From assembly GCF_003053725.1 (NCBI RefSeq), contig NZ_QAYC01000003.1:124001-188000 (forward strand): DNA of 64,000 nucleotides, given 5' to 3'. Source of the stretch: Rhodovulum kholense. GTDB taxonomy: Bacteria; Pseudomonadota; Alphaproteobacteria; Rhodobacterales; Rhodobacteraceae. The notes under the pieces were generated by a model. That model was not told the DNA's origin. It made no database searches and saw only the letters and a list, made by a program, of their open reading frames with translations. This document shows, piece after piece, positions 38,008 through 45,429 of this stretch (its first letter is position 1; each line of letters begins with the position of its first letter). The position numbers were made by a program, and so were the translations under genes.

Positions 38008-38017
38008 GGGGGGGGGG
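38008..38017 (+). repeat. Ten-base G homopolymer in the argD leader
   Basis: A run of ten G (ten C in the argD transcript) between the leader ORF and the terminator. It is the longest homopolymer I noticed in the window. Confidence 0.85.
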
Positions 38018-38054
38018 AGGTGGTGTCGCGTGGGCGCACGCGCAGGCGGCCGTC

Positions 38055-38105
38055 TCAGAAACGGCGGCGGCGTCGGCGCGCAGGGATATGAACGCAACAG
38101 GTCAT
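38055..38105 (-). CDS. Arginine-rich leader peptide of argDF (candidate)
   Basis: A 16-residue frame, MTCCVHIPARRRRRRF, from ATG 38105 to TGA 38055 with AAAGG upstream. Six Arg codons stand in a row (CGC CGA CGC CGC CGC CGT). It sits 131 bases before argD, with a terminator in between. By analogy with trp and his leaders, ribosome stalling on Arg codons when charged tRNA-Arg is low would favour read-through into argDF. Chance Arg runs occur in GC-rich DNA, so the call rests on position, Shine-Dalgarno and terminator together. Confidence 0.6.
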   Translation of the reverse strand: MTCCVHIPARRRRRRF

Positions 38106-38179
38106 GGGCTGCGCCTTTAGCGGGAAAACCGGTCTCTGTCCAGATGCGCCGTTGCGGCACAGAGGGCCTCGCGCGCCGG

Positions 38180-38938
38180 TCAGGCCCGGGCGTCCGCCTC
38201 AGGGCCAAGCGCCCAGGCGAAGGCCTGGCGCAGCCGCGCCGCGACATCGGTTTCGATCGGTGCGCCATGGGCCATGATCACCCGGTCCGGCTCCCAGCTC
38301 ATGGCCTCGCGCAGGACGGCCGCGGCTGCGGCCCTGTCGGCCCAGGTCAGCCGGGCGTCGCGCGGGGTGCCGCCGGGGCTGCGGATGCCGCCGATCCAGG
38401 TGGCAATCTTCATCAACGGACCCAGCCGGGCGGGCTCGAACGCCTCGATCAGGTCGGTCAGGATCAGCGTGCGCGACGGACGGTGAAAGAAGATCGCCTC
38501 TTTCAGGAAGGGATGCCCCGGCACCAGACGCTGACGGATCATGCCTCGCCAGGCCTCGGGCGCGCGGGGTCCAAGCGGCGCGTGGTCCGGAAAGACAAGC
38601 CCATGCCGGGCGGCGCGTTCGGCCGCCCCGGGCGCGGCATGGACCGCGGCCTCGGGAAAGCGGGCGGCCCAGGCGGGCAGAAAGGCGTAGTGCAGCGCGT
38701 TCGGGGCCACCAGATGCGCGACCGGCCCCAGCGCCTCGACCTGGGCGATCAGGTCTTCGTCGGGCCTGATCGGCGAATGCAGCCAGAGCCCGCCCGAGGG
38801 CAGACGCACCACGCACATCCGGGTGGGAAAGGGCATGCCGTAGAAGCTGATCGCCGGGCCGTCGACGACCCACAGCTCGCGCCCCAGCGGCTTTGGCACC
38901 GACAGCGGAGGATAAAGCCCGTCGCCGCGTCCTGCCAT
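38180..38938 (-). CDS. DUF4336 protein
   Basis: A 252-residue DUF4336 protein with a degenerate metallo-beta-lactamase-like layout (GGLWLHSPIRPDEDLIAQVEALGPVAHLVAPNALHY). The metal-binding HxHxDH motif is not intact. The function is unknown, though the family is common in phototrophs and proteobacteria. It follows the small exported protein gene by 4 bases and is upstream of argD on the same strand, separated by the leader region. Confidence 0.8.
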   Translation of the reverse strand: MAGRGDGLYPPLSVPKPLGRELWVVDGPAISFYGMPFPTRMCVVRLPSGGLWLHSPIRPDEDLIAQVEALGPVAHLVAPNALHYAFLPAWAARFPEAAVHAAPGAAERAARHGLVFPDHAPLGPRAPEAWRGMIRQRLVPGHPFLKEAIFFHRPSRTLILTDLIEAFEPARLGPLMKIATWIGGIRSPGGTPRDARLTWADRAAAAAVLREAMSWEPDRVIMAHGAPIETDVAARLRQAFAWALGPEADARA

Positions 38939-38942
38939 CGGC

Positions 38943-39251
38943 CTAGCTGCAATAGGCGGCTGCGGTGTCGCCGAAGAGCTGGTAACGGCGCCAGAATTCC
39001 TCGTCGCTCCGGCGGTCGGACTGGCGGACCACCTGGGCCCGATGCGGATCGCGGAAGAACCCGGCGGCGCGGCTCTGGTCGCCACGGGTCAGGGTGATGT
39101 CGGCGGCATGCTGGATGCAGCCGCAGAGGCCCCGGGTGACGCCCGGGCGCCCCGAGGAAAGGCAGGCGCGCTCGATCTGTCCGGCTTCGGCGGCAAAGGC
39201 GGAAAAGCTGGCCAGAACGGCCGCAATCGCAAGGGGCTTCACTGTCATCAT
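38943..39251 (-). CDS. Small exported protein of unknown function
   Basis: A 102-residue protein with a signal peptide (to AAEAG) and four further cysteines (ACLSS, GLCGCIQHAA, final AYCS), suggesting two disulfides in the periplasm. Family members are common in Rhodobacteraceae; I do not assign a role. AGGAG precedes the ATG. It is probably co-transcribed with the DUF4336 gene. Confidence 0.75.
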   Translation of the reverse strand: MMTVKPLAIAAVLASFSAFAAEAGQIERACLSSGRPGVTRGLCGCIQHAADITLTRGDQSRAAGFFRDPHRAQVVRQSDRRSDEEFWRRYQLFGDTAAAYCS

Positions 39252-39359
39252 CGCTCTCCTGGTCCGGTGGCGGTCTGCTCTTCCGACTCCGGACGCGTTT
39301 CTTTGCGCGACAATAGCGCAGACGGAGAGGCCGCCGCAACCGGGCAGGGCGGCGCAGGA

Positions 39360-40004
39360 TCAGGCGGTCTGGACCACGTGTGTCGTGATGGCGGCGAAGA
39401 ACAGCATGCTCGCGACCAGGACGAAGACATGCCAGATGGTGTTGTGATAGGGCAGCCGTTCCCACAGGTAGAAGACCATGCCGACCGTATAAAGCACGCC
39501 TCCCGCGATCACGAGGCCCAGCACCGGGGGCGACAGGGTGGCGAACATGCTCCAGCCCGCGACCGCCCCGGCCCAGCCCATGGCCGGGTAAAGCGCGAGG
39601 TTCACCGCGCGGAACCGGTAGGGCGCGAAGACGCGCAGCCCGGTGCCCGCCACGGCCGCCGCCCAGAGCCCGGCCAGCAAAGTCACCCCATGGCCCGACA
39701 ACAGCGTGAAGGGCGTGTAGGTGCCCGCGATCTTCCAGTAGATGGCGGAATGGTCGAGCCGGCGAAAGACCGGCGTCCAGTCCGGATGGCGCACCATGTG
39801 GTACAGCGCCGAAAACCCGATCATGGCGAAAAGCGCCGCCCCATAGACGGCAATGCCCAGCACCGCGGGCGTGTCGCCGCGGATCAGGATGGCCAGGATC
39901 ACGAGAATGGGCACCCCGATGGCCACAGCGGCCAGTCCGGTCACATGCACCACGGCGTCGGACAGACGCTCGGCGCGGGTATAGGCGCGAAAATCGTCCA
40001 GCAT
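39360..40004 (-). CDS. Hemolysin III family (PAQR/YqfA-like) membrane protein
   Basis: A 214-residue seven-helix membrane protein. The metal-site motifs of the PAQR/hemolysin III family are present: SALYHMVRH..RRLDHSAIYWKIAGTYTPF and the C-terminal PYHNTIWHVFVLVAS with its His residues. Bacterial members are not proven haemolysins and may be zinc-dependent membrane hydrolases. It has its own promoter (see 40047-40074). Confidence 0.9.
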   Translation of the reverse strand: MLDDFRAYTRAERLSDAVVHVTGLAAVAIGVPILVILAILIRGDTPAVLGIAVYGAALFAMIGFSALYHMVRHPDWTPVFRRLDHSAIYWKIAGTYTPFTLLSGHGVTLLAGLWAAAVAGTGLRVFAPYRFRAVNLALYPAMGWAGAVAGWSMFATLSPPVLGLVIAGGVLYTVGMVFYLWERLPYHNTIWHVFVLVASMLFFAAITTHVVQTA

Positions 40005-40046
40005 GACGGTCTCCCGGTCGTCGATGGCCCCCGTTTGGGAAAGGTT

Positions 40047-40074
40047 AAGCTAGCATGGGTTAATGCTGCGTCAA
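40047..40074 (-). promoter_or_regulatory. Probable promoter of the hemolysin III gene
   Basis: On the minus strand TTGACG (40074-40069), 16 bases, TAGCTT (40052-40047), about 43 bases before the ATG at 40004. Confidence 0.55.
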
Positions 40075-40527
40075 AATGGCACGTGGAGTCATGTGAGGCC
40101 GAAGGCCATCGACTGTGCTCTTGTCGATCAGCGCCTTGGTCATGCCGAGGACGAATGGACCTCTGGATGCCCCTGTGTTGAGGTCCGGCCAAGATCCCGC
40201 CTCCGGCGACCGCCTCGCAGGTTCCGGGCGGCGCTTGAGGCGCTCGCAAAGCCAGCTCGTCACGAGGATCTCGCTCGAGGGGCGAACGCTTGGGGCCGAG
40301 GGCCGCGGCGAGCTGCACCTGGGTCTGCGCGCAACGCGCGGCGTCGCCGGAGTGCGCGTCCCGCATCCAGGGGATATCGAGCAGCCCGGGGCAGGGTCGT
40401 GCATGGGGTGAGCCGCGCGACCTTCCATCGCTGGCCCGAGGCGCAGGTCAAATGAGGACCGGCTGGTATCCTGGGTGGTATGCTGGCGGGGCGTATCGCC
40501 AAATTTCTCAATGTAATCAATTATGTT
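40075..40527. other. Gene-free stretch flanking tRNA-Thr
   Basis: Frames exist on both strands but none has a Shine-Dalgarno or a recognised domain. The 30 bases nearest the tRNA 3' end are AT-rich. It could hold remnants of an integrated element, but I see no integrase motif and no duplicated tRNA 3' end. Confidence 0.4.
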
Positions 40528-40604
40528 TGGTGCCCCCGCACGGATTCGAACCGCGGACCTTCGCTTTACAAGAGCGCTGCTCTGGCCAACTGAGCTACGA
40601 GGGC
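40528..40604 (-). tRNA. tRNA-Thr (UGU)
   Basis: The minus strand folds as a tRNA: acceptor GCCCTCG/CGGGGGC (one G-U), D arm GCTC...GAGC, anticodon loop CTTGTAA with anticodon TGT, T arm GCGG-TTCGAAT-CCGT (one G-U pair). The terminal CCA is encoded (40530-40528). It reads ACA threonine codons. Confidence 0.96.
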
Positions 40605-40695
40605 AATGCCCATGCAGGTTTAGACGATGGGTCCCGTGCTGGCAATCGGGGATGCGACGGGATCGTCGGTGCGCGGCCGGGACCGGCCGCAGCCG

Positions 40696-41427
40696 CTAGG
40701 ACAGGCCGATCCGGGTCAGGCCCCAGACGAGCGCGATCAGCACCGGCTGATGGATCAGATAGATCGCAAGGCTGTGCCGCCCGGGCCAGGCCAGGCAGCG
40801 GGTCAGGCGGCCGGGCGACCCCGAGAGCCTGTCCCACAGCCCGTGGCGGCGGGCGAGCCCGCCCAGCGCCATCCCGGCGAGGAAGGCGGCTACCCAGGGA
40901 AAGAGGGGCTCGAAATCGACGCTCGGGCGCGGGGTCGCAGTCAGCCCGGTCCAGTCGAGCCATGCGAGATCCGGGATCGGCGCCGGGCGGGGGGGCAGCA
41001 GGACCGCCAGCGCCAGCAGCGCCGGGACGAGGGGCGGCAGGCGCAGCATGAAAAGCCCCAGAAGGCTCGCGGTTGCGATCGCATGCAGGATGCCGAAATA
41101 GACGAAGGCGTCGGGAAACACCGCCCAGGTGCCGAGGCTGACCGCCCCGGCCGCGGCCGCGATCCGCAGCAGGCGGCGCAGGAAGGCGCGGGGGCGGACG
41201 CGCGCGCGATGGGCCAGCTGAAGGCTGACCCCGGCCAGCGCCAGAAAGGCCGCCGCGACCGTGACCGACAGCACCCGGAAGCCGCCCGAGACGACCGTGC
41301 CCGGCGGCAGGTGGCCGAACATCTCGAGATCGTAGCTGAAATGAAAGACCGCCATGCCCAGAAGCGCCGCGCTGCGGGCGAGGTCGATGGCGGCAATGCG
41401 GGGCAGGGGGTGGGCCGGTCCGGTCAA
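40696..41427 (-). CDS. DUF1624 / HGSNAT-like membrane acyltransferase
   Basis: A 243-residue membrane protein with about seven hydrophobic helices. The start RIAAIDLARSAALLGMAVFHFSYDLEMFG and the end WPGRHSLAIYLIHQPVLIALVWGL are typical of DUF1624 proteins related to heparan-alpha-glucosaminide N-acetyltransferase. The likely start is TTG 41427, overlapping the TGA of soxT (TTGA); no ATG fits. That coupling puts it at the end of the soxS-soxR-soxT transcript, although DUF1624 has no known sulfur role. Confidence 0.78.
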   Translation of the reverse strand: MTGPAHPLPRIAAIDLARSAALLGMAVFHFSYDLEMFGHLPPGTVVSGGFRVLSVTVAAAFLALAGVSLQLAHRARVRPRAFLRRLLRIAAAAGAVSLGTWAVFPDAFVYFGILHAIATASLLGLFMLRLPPLVPALLALAVLLPPRPAPIPDLAWLDWTGLTATPRPSVDFEPLFPWVAAFLAGMALGGLARRHGLWDRLSGSPGRLTRCLAWPGRHSLAIYLIHQPVLIALVWGLTRIGLS

Positions 41428-42470
41428 TCGGGCTGGAACCCCGCGATCAGCCGGCGCAGCCCGAAGACCGCCCCCGCCGAAATCGCCGCCAGCGTCACCG
41501 GCGCCGACCAGGCCAGGGTCGCGAAGGCGGTGATCCCCTGGCCGACCGAACAGCCCAGCGCGACCACGCCGCCGACCCCCATCAGCGCCGCGCCGCCGAC
41601 CTGACGGCCCAGCTCGCGCGGGTCCTCGCAGGCCTCCCAGCGGAACGAGCGTTTGCGGCGCGACCCGAGCCAGGCGCCCGCCAGAACCCCCAGCACCGAG
41701 CCGACGGAAAACGACAGCCCGCCCGCCGAGGAGGTCATCATCCACAAAAGCGTGCGGCCCAGCGGGGCGGTGAAGGTATGGCCCTCGACCGCGACCGCGC
41801 CCAGCGTCGCGTGGCTGATCGCCGAGGTCCCCCACAGCGCCGCCGTCACCGCCAGCCCGACCGCGACCGCCCAGCCGATCCGGTGCGGCTCGGACCGCAT
41901 CGGCCGGTGCAGGATGCCCCAGCCGAAGGCTGCGGCGGCAATTGCCAGAGCCAGCGCAAGGGGCGGCAGACCGGTCACCTGCGCGGCCGAGACCGCCAGG
42001 CTTTGCAGCCCGTCCGAGGGCTCTTGCGGGAAGGCCAGATCGCGCAGGGGTGCCAGCGGGCCCGACAGGGTGACGAAGCCGAAGATCGAGATCACCACCA
42101 CGATCACCAGCGACCTGAGGTCGCCGCCGCCGAACCGCGCCAGTGCGCCAAAGCCGCAATTGCCTGCCAGCGCCATGCCATAGCCGAAGGTCACCCCGCC
42201 CAGCACGCTGGCCGCGGGGTTCCAGCGGATCGCGTGATAGATGGTGGCGCCGGTGTCGATCTGGCCCGCGGCGGCCAGCAGCGAGGTCGCGGCGATGGCG
42301 GTGCCGAGGATTACGCCCCACATCCGCAGCCGCCGCTGGTCGCCGCCCCAGACCGCGGTCTCGAGCGCGCCGAGCGTACAGAAATCGCCCAGCCGGGCGG
42401 CAAGCCCCAGCACCGAGCCGGTGACAAGGCCGATCAGCGCGGCCAGGGCGCCCGGCGGTATCGTCTCCAT
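41424..42470 (-). CDS. soxT: YeeE/YedE-family sulfur transporter SoxT
   Basis: A 348-residue inner-membrane protein with two sulfur-transport repeats. The conserved Cys positions are present: GDFCTLGALE, AGNCGFGALARF and ALGCSVGQGI. YeeE/YedE proteins carry thiosulfate or related sulfur into the cytoplasm, and SoxT genes flank soxRS in Paracoccus. It lies 51 bases after soxR on the same strand and overlaps the DUF1624 gene. Confidence 0.9.
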   Translation of the reverse strand: METIPPGALAALIGLVTGSVLGLAARLGDFCTLGALETAVWGGDQRRLRMWGVILGTAIAATSLLAAAGQIDTGATIYHAIRWNPAASVLGGVTFGYGMALAGNCGFGALARFGGGDLRSLVIVVVISIFGFVTLSGPLAPLRDLAFPQEPSDGLQSLAVSAAQVTGLPPLALALAIAAAAFGWGILHRPMRSEPHRIGWAVAVGLAVTAALWGTSAISHATLGAVAVEGHTFTAPLGRTLLWMMTSSAGGLSFSVGSVLGVLAGAWLGSRRKRSFRWEACEDPRELGRQVGGAALMGVGGVVALGCSVGQGITAFATLAWSAPVTLAAISAGAVFGLRRLIAGFQPD

Positions 42471-42521
42471 CGCGTCTTCCCCCCTCGGCCGGGCCGCCTC
42501 TGCGGGCGCCCGCCTCCTTCG

Positions 42522-43028
42522 TCAGTCGCGCCCCGTCGCCGCCCGGGGCGGCGCCTTGGCAGTGCAGAACATGTCATGCATCAGCTCAAGCAGCCGACGC
42601 GCCCGTTCGTCGGCCAGCGAATAGTAGATCGCCTTGCCCTCGCGCCGGTAGGACACCAGCCCCTCAAGCCGCAGCCGCGCCAGTTGCTGGCTGACCGCCG
42701 CCTGGCGCGAGGACAGAAGCGTTTCCAGCTCGGTCACCGATTTCTCGCCGGTCGACAGGTGGCACAGGATCATCAGCCGACCCTCATGCGACAGCGCTTT
42801 CAGAAAGCTCGACGCGGTCTCGGCATGCTGGACCATATCCTCGGCCTGCACCTCATCCATCGACGGCATGGCGCCGTCGCGGCCGCCGTTGCGGCCATCG
42901 TCCTCTGGCGGGGCAGCCTCTGTCGCCATGGCATCGCGGGGCATCATCACCGCCCCGTCTTCTCCCCGGTTGCGGCCGCGCCCGCCGCGCCACGGGGTCC
43001 GGCCTGCCTGTTGCTCATCCTCACTCAC
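42522..43028 (-). CDS. soxR: SoxR, ArsR-type repressor of sulfur oxidation genes
   Basis: A 168-residue winged-helix regulator of the SqrR/BigR/SoxR type. The core FLKALSHEGRLMILCHLSTGEKSVTELETLLSSRQAAVSQQLARL ends with MHDMFCTAK. The only two cysteines, C89 and C155, match the pair that forms a per- or polysulfide bridge in SqrR. About 55 Gly/Arg/Asp-rich residues precede the core, more than in relatives; the true start may be a Met inside (for example at 42860). GTG 43028 overlaps the soxS stop by eight bases. Confidence 0.92.
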   Translation of the reverse strand: MSEDEQQAGRTPWRGGRGRNRGEDGAVMMPRDAMATEAAPPEDDGRNGGRDGAMPSMDEVQAEDMVQHAETASSFLKALSHEGRLMILCHLSTGEKSVTELETLLSSRQAAVSQQLARLRLEGLVSYRREGKAIYYSLADERARRLLELMHDMFCTAKAPPRAATGRD

Positions 43029-43407
43029 CCTCGTCCGTCTGCGCCCATTCGGGCTGTCGCTGTACCATGGCGCCGATCAGGCCCCAGAAGAAATCCTCGC
43101 CCGGATAGCCTTCAAGACGACCGACCTCCACCCCGTCGCGCAACAGCACGAAGGTCGGCGTGAATTGGGGTCTGGAGACAAGTCGCACGTCCTCTGGCAG
43201 CTTGGCGTCCAGATCGATCCGGCGCAAGGGGGCGGTGCGGCCTTCGCGGGTCTTCGGCCAGATCGGCGCGATTTCCCGGTTCCACAGCACGCAATAGGCA
43301 CAGCCCGTGCGTTCGACAATCCCAAGCGCCAGATCGGCGCGCACGGCCGACCCGGCGATCAGCGCCAGCCCCGCCGCGCAGATCCGTGCCGCAAGGTCAG
43401 GTTTCAT
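43021..43407 (-). CDS. soxS: SoxS periplasmic thioredoxin
   Basis: A 128-residue exported thioredoxin-fold protein (signal peptide to SAVRA). The active site is GCAYCVLWNREI, and the cis-Pro is in FTPTFVLL. SoxS reactivates SoxYZ by reducing adducts on the SoxY cysteine in Paracoccus. It is divergent from soxV; the 67-base gap contains palindromes that may bind SoxR. It is translated together with soxR. Confidence 0.9.
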   Translation of the reverse strand: MKPDLAARICAAGLALIAGSAVRADLALGIVERTGCAYCVLWNREIAPIWPKTREGRTAPLRRIDLDAKLPEDVRLVSRPQFTPTFVLLRDGVEVGRLEGYPGEDFFWGLIGAMVQRQPEWAQTDEGE

Positions 43408-43413
43408 TTTGGG

Positions 43414-43445
43414 CTATCCTATCACATAGACAAATCGTAATATGT
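43414..43445. promoter_or_regulatory. Candidate SoxR operator region between soxS and soxV
   Basis: Two adjacent inverted repeats: CTAT-N8-ATAG (43414-43429, perfect) and ACAAAT-CGTA-ATATGT (43430-43445, one mismatch). In Paracoccus SoxR binds this intergenic space. The second shares an ATnTGTTnTyGCGTCA-like right flank with the soxX promoter region. Confidence 0.45.
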
Positions 43446-43474
43446 TTTCGCGTCATCGGCAAGGGAGGGCTGTG

Positions 43475-44212
43475 ATGCTGGAGATTTCCTACGGGGGTGC
43501 GGCGCTGGCGGGGCTTCTGTCCTTCCTGTCGCCCTGCATCCTGCCGATCGTTCCGTTCTATCTGTGTTACATGGCGGGCATCTCGATGACCGAGCTGCGC
43601 GGGTCCGACCGGATCCCGCCCGGCGCGGTGCGCCGCCTGGTGGTGTCGGCCATCGCCTTTGCGCTGGGGGTGACCTCGATCTTCGTGCTTCTGGGCATGG
43701 GGGCGACGGCGCTGGGGCAGGGCTTCCGCGAATGGAAGGACGAACTCAGCTATGTGGCGGCGGCGATGCTGTTCCTGTTCGGGCTGCATTTCCTCGGCAT
43801 CCTGCGCATTCCGCTATTGTATCGCGAGGCGCGGATCGAAAGCCGGGCCGAGCCGACGACGGTGCTGGGCGCCTATCTGATGGGGCTGGCCTTCGGTTTT
43901 GGCTGGACGCCCTGCGTGGGCCCGGCGCTGGCCGCGATCCTGATGGTGGCCAGCGGCATGGGCGACATTGCCCGGGGGGCGCTTCTCTTGCTGGTCTACG
44001 GGCTGGCGATGACGCTGCCTTTCGTGCTGGCCGCGGCCTTCGCCCGGCCGTTCCTGGCCTGGATGCAGCGCAACCGGCGGCATCTGGGCCATGTGGAAAA
44101 GGCGATGGGGGTGATGCTGGTCGTCTTCGCCGTGCTCATCGCCACCAATTCGGTCGGCTACCTCGCGCAGGTGCTGATCGACACCGTGCCGTGGTTCACC
44201 ACGCTCGGCTGA
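43475..44212 (+). CDS. soxV: SoxV, CcdA-like thiol-disulfide transporter
   Basis: A 245-residue six-helix membrane protein that moves electrons from cytoplasmic thioredoxin to periplasmic SoxW. The two redox cysteines lie in FLSPCILPIVPFY and GWTPCVGPALAAI, the CcdA hallmark. ATG 43475 follows AAGGGAGG; the frame starts 11 codons higher without support. It begins the rightward sox genes, and soxW follows after 22 bases. Confidence 0.96.
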   Translation: MLEISYGGAALAGLLSFLSPCILPIVPFYLCYMAGISMTELRGSDRIPPGAVRRLVVSAIAFALGVTSIFVLLGMGATALGQGFREWKDELSYVAAAMLFLFGLHFLGILRIPLLYREARIESRAEPTTVLGAYLMGLAFGFGWTPCVGPALAAILMVASGMGDIARGALLLLVYGLAMTLPFVLAAAFARPFLAWMQRNRRHLGHVEKAMGVMLVVFAVLIATNSVGYLAQVLIDTVPWFTTLG

Positions 44213-44234
44213 GCATGCTTCAGGGAGGACAACC

Positions 44235-44798
44235 ATGAAACTGACGACGCTTCTGGCCGCGGGCTTTGCGGCCCTTGCAGCCCCGGTGCTGGCCTCGCCG
44301 ATGGGCGATGACGGGTTGCACAAGCCCGACTGGCTGCGCGACACTTTCCGCGACATGCGCGAGGACCTGGCCGAGGCCGGGGCCGAGAACCGGCGGATGC
44401 TGGTGATCTGGGAACAGCGCGGCTGCATCTACTGCACCAGGATGCACGAGGAGGTGTTCCCCGATCCCGAGATCGAGGCGCTGATCCGCCAGAATTATTT
44501 CGTCGTGCAGATGAACCTGTTCGGCGATGTCGAGGTGACCGATTTCGACGGCACCGTGCTGCCCGAGAAAGAGATGGCGACGCGCTGGGGGGTGATGTTC
44601 ACGCCCACGCTGATGTTCATGCCCGAAACCGCCCCCGAAGGCGGCACCGCGGCCCAGGCGGCGGTTGCGACCATGCCCGGCGCCTTCGGCAAGGGCACGA
44701 CCCGGGCGCTGCTGCAATGGGTGCTCGACCGCGGCTATGAGGGCGACGAGCATTTCCAGAAATACGTGGCCCGCACCATGGCCGACCCGTCCAACTGA
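44235..44798 (+). CDS. soxW: SoxW periplasmic thioredoxin
   Basis: A 187-residue exported thioredoxin (signal peptide to PVLAS). The active site is RGCIYCTRMHEEVF, and FTPTLMFM supplies the cis-Pro. SoxW is reduced by SoxV and keeps Sox components active. GGGAGG precedes the ATG. A probable soxX promoter with a palindrome follows it. Confidence 0.95.
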   Translation: MKLTTLLAAGFAALAAPVLASPMGDDGLHKPDWLRDTFRDMREDLAEAGAENRRMLVIWEQRGCIYCTRMHEEVFPDPEIEALIRQNYFVVQMNLFGDVEVTDFDGTVLPEKEMATRWGVMFTPTLMFMPETAPEGGTAAQAAVATMPGAFGKGTTRALLQWVLDRGYEGDEHFQKYVARTMADPSN

Positions 44799-44828
44799 CC
44801 GGGGCAGGGGGTGCCGGAAAGTCGTATG

Positions 44829-44844
44829 CAAAAAACTATATTTG
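44829..44844 (+). promoter_or_regulatory. Candidate SoxR operator upstream of soxX
   Basis: CAAA-N8-TTTG is a perfect 4-8-4 inverted repeat in an AT-rich island 69 bases before the soxX ATG. SqrR/BigR-type regulators use 4-8-4 sites, though with a different sequence (ATTC-N8-GAAT). Confidence 0.45.
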
Positions 44845-44912
44845 TTGTTGCGTCACGCCGGACCGCTCCGCTACAGTCGGGTCAAGGGAGAGAAAAGGGA
44901 GGAGTCTCAGCG

Positions 44913-45389
44913 ATGAGAAAGGTGGGTCTGACCGCCGTCTGCCTGGCCGTCTGGACGGGCGCGGGGCTGGCATCCGAGGTGGCGCCGCGCGACGTCGCGA
45001 TCGACGGGCAGGGCCATGTGGCGTCGCCGCTGACCGATGCGCCGGGCGATCCGGCGGCCGGGCGCAGCCTGATGACCGACCGCACGGTGGCCAATTGCAT
45101 CGCCTGCCATCAGGTCACCGAAATGTCCGACGCGCCGTTCCCCGGAACTGTCGGCCCGTCGCTCGACGGGGTCGCCACGCGCTATTCCGAGGCGATGATC
45201 CGGGGCATTCTGGTCAATTCCAAGAACGTGTTCCCCGAGACCGTGATGCCCGCCTATTACCGGGTCGAGGGCTTCAACCGCCCGGGCATCGAGTTCACCT
45301 CGAAACCCATCGAGGGCGAGATCCAGCCGCTGATGACGGCCGCGCAGATCGAGGATGTCGTCGCCTATCTGATGACGCTGACGCAATGA
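44913..45389 (+). CDS. soxX: SoxX monoheme cytochrome c
   Basis: A 158-residue exported cytochrome c. The heme site is CIACH (C62, C65, H66), and the distal Met is likely in ETVMPAYYRVEGF. SoxX pairs with SoxA to conjugate thiosulfate onto SoxY. The signal peptide runs to TGAGLAS. ATG 44913 follows GGGAGGAG. It is the first gene of soxXYZABCD. Confidence 0.97.
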   Translation: MRKVGLTAVCLAVWTGAGLASEVAPRDVAIDGQGHVASPLTDAPGDPAAGRSLMTDRTVANCIACHQVTEMSDAPFPGTVGPSLDGVATRYSEAMIRGILVNSKNVFPETVMPAYYRVEGFNRPGIEFTSKPIEGEIQPLMTAAQIEDVVAYLMTLTQ

Positions 45390-45429
45390 CCGCCCCGGCC
45401 ACCGGGCGCGCCTGAGCAAGGAGGAAGAG

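Noticed and set aside
40115-40411. 98-codon plus-strand frame near tRNA-Thr
   Set aside because: No Shine-Dalgarno or domain, and overlapping frames of equal quality exist on both strands.
40531-40553. tRNA 3' end as an island attachment site
   Set aside because: No second copy of the T-arm/acceptor sequence was found in the window and no integrase gene is nearby.
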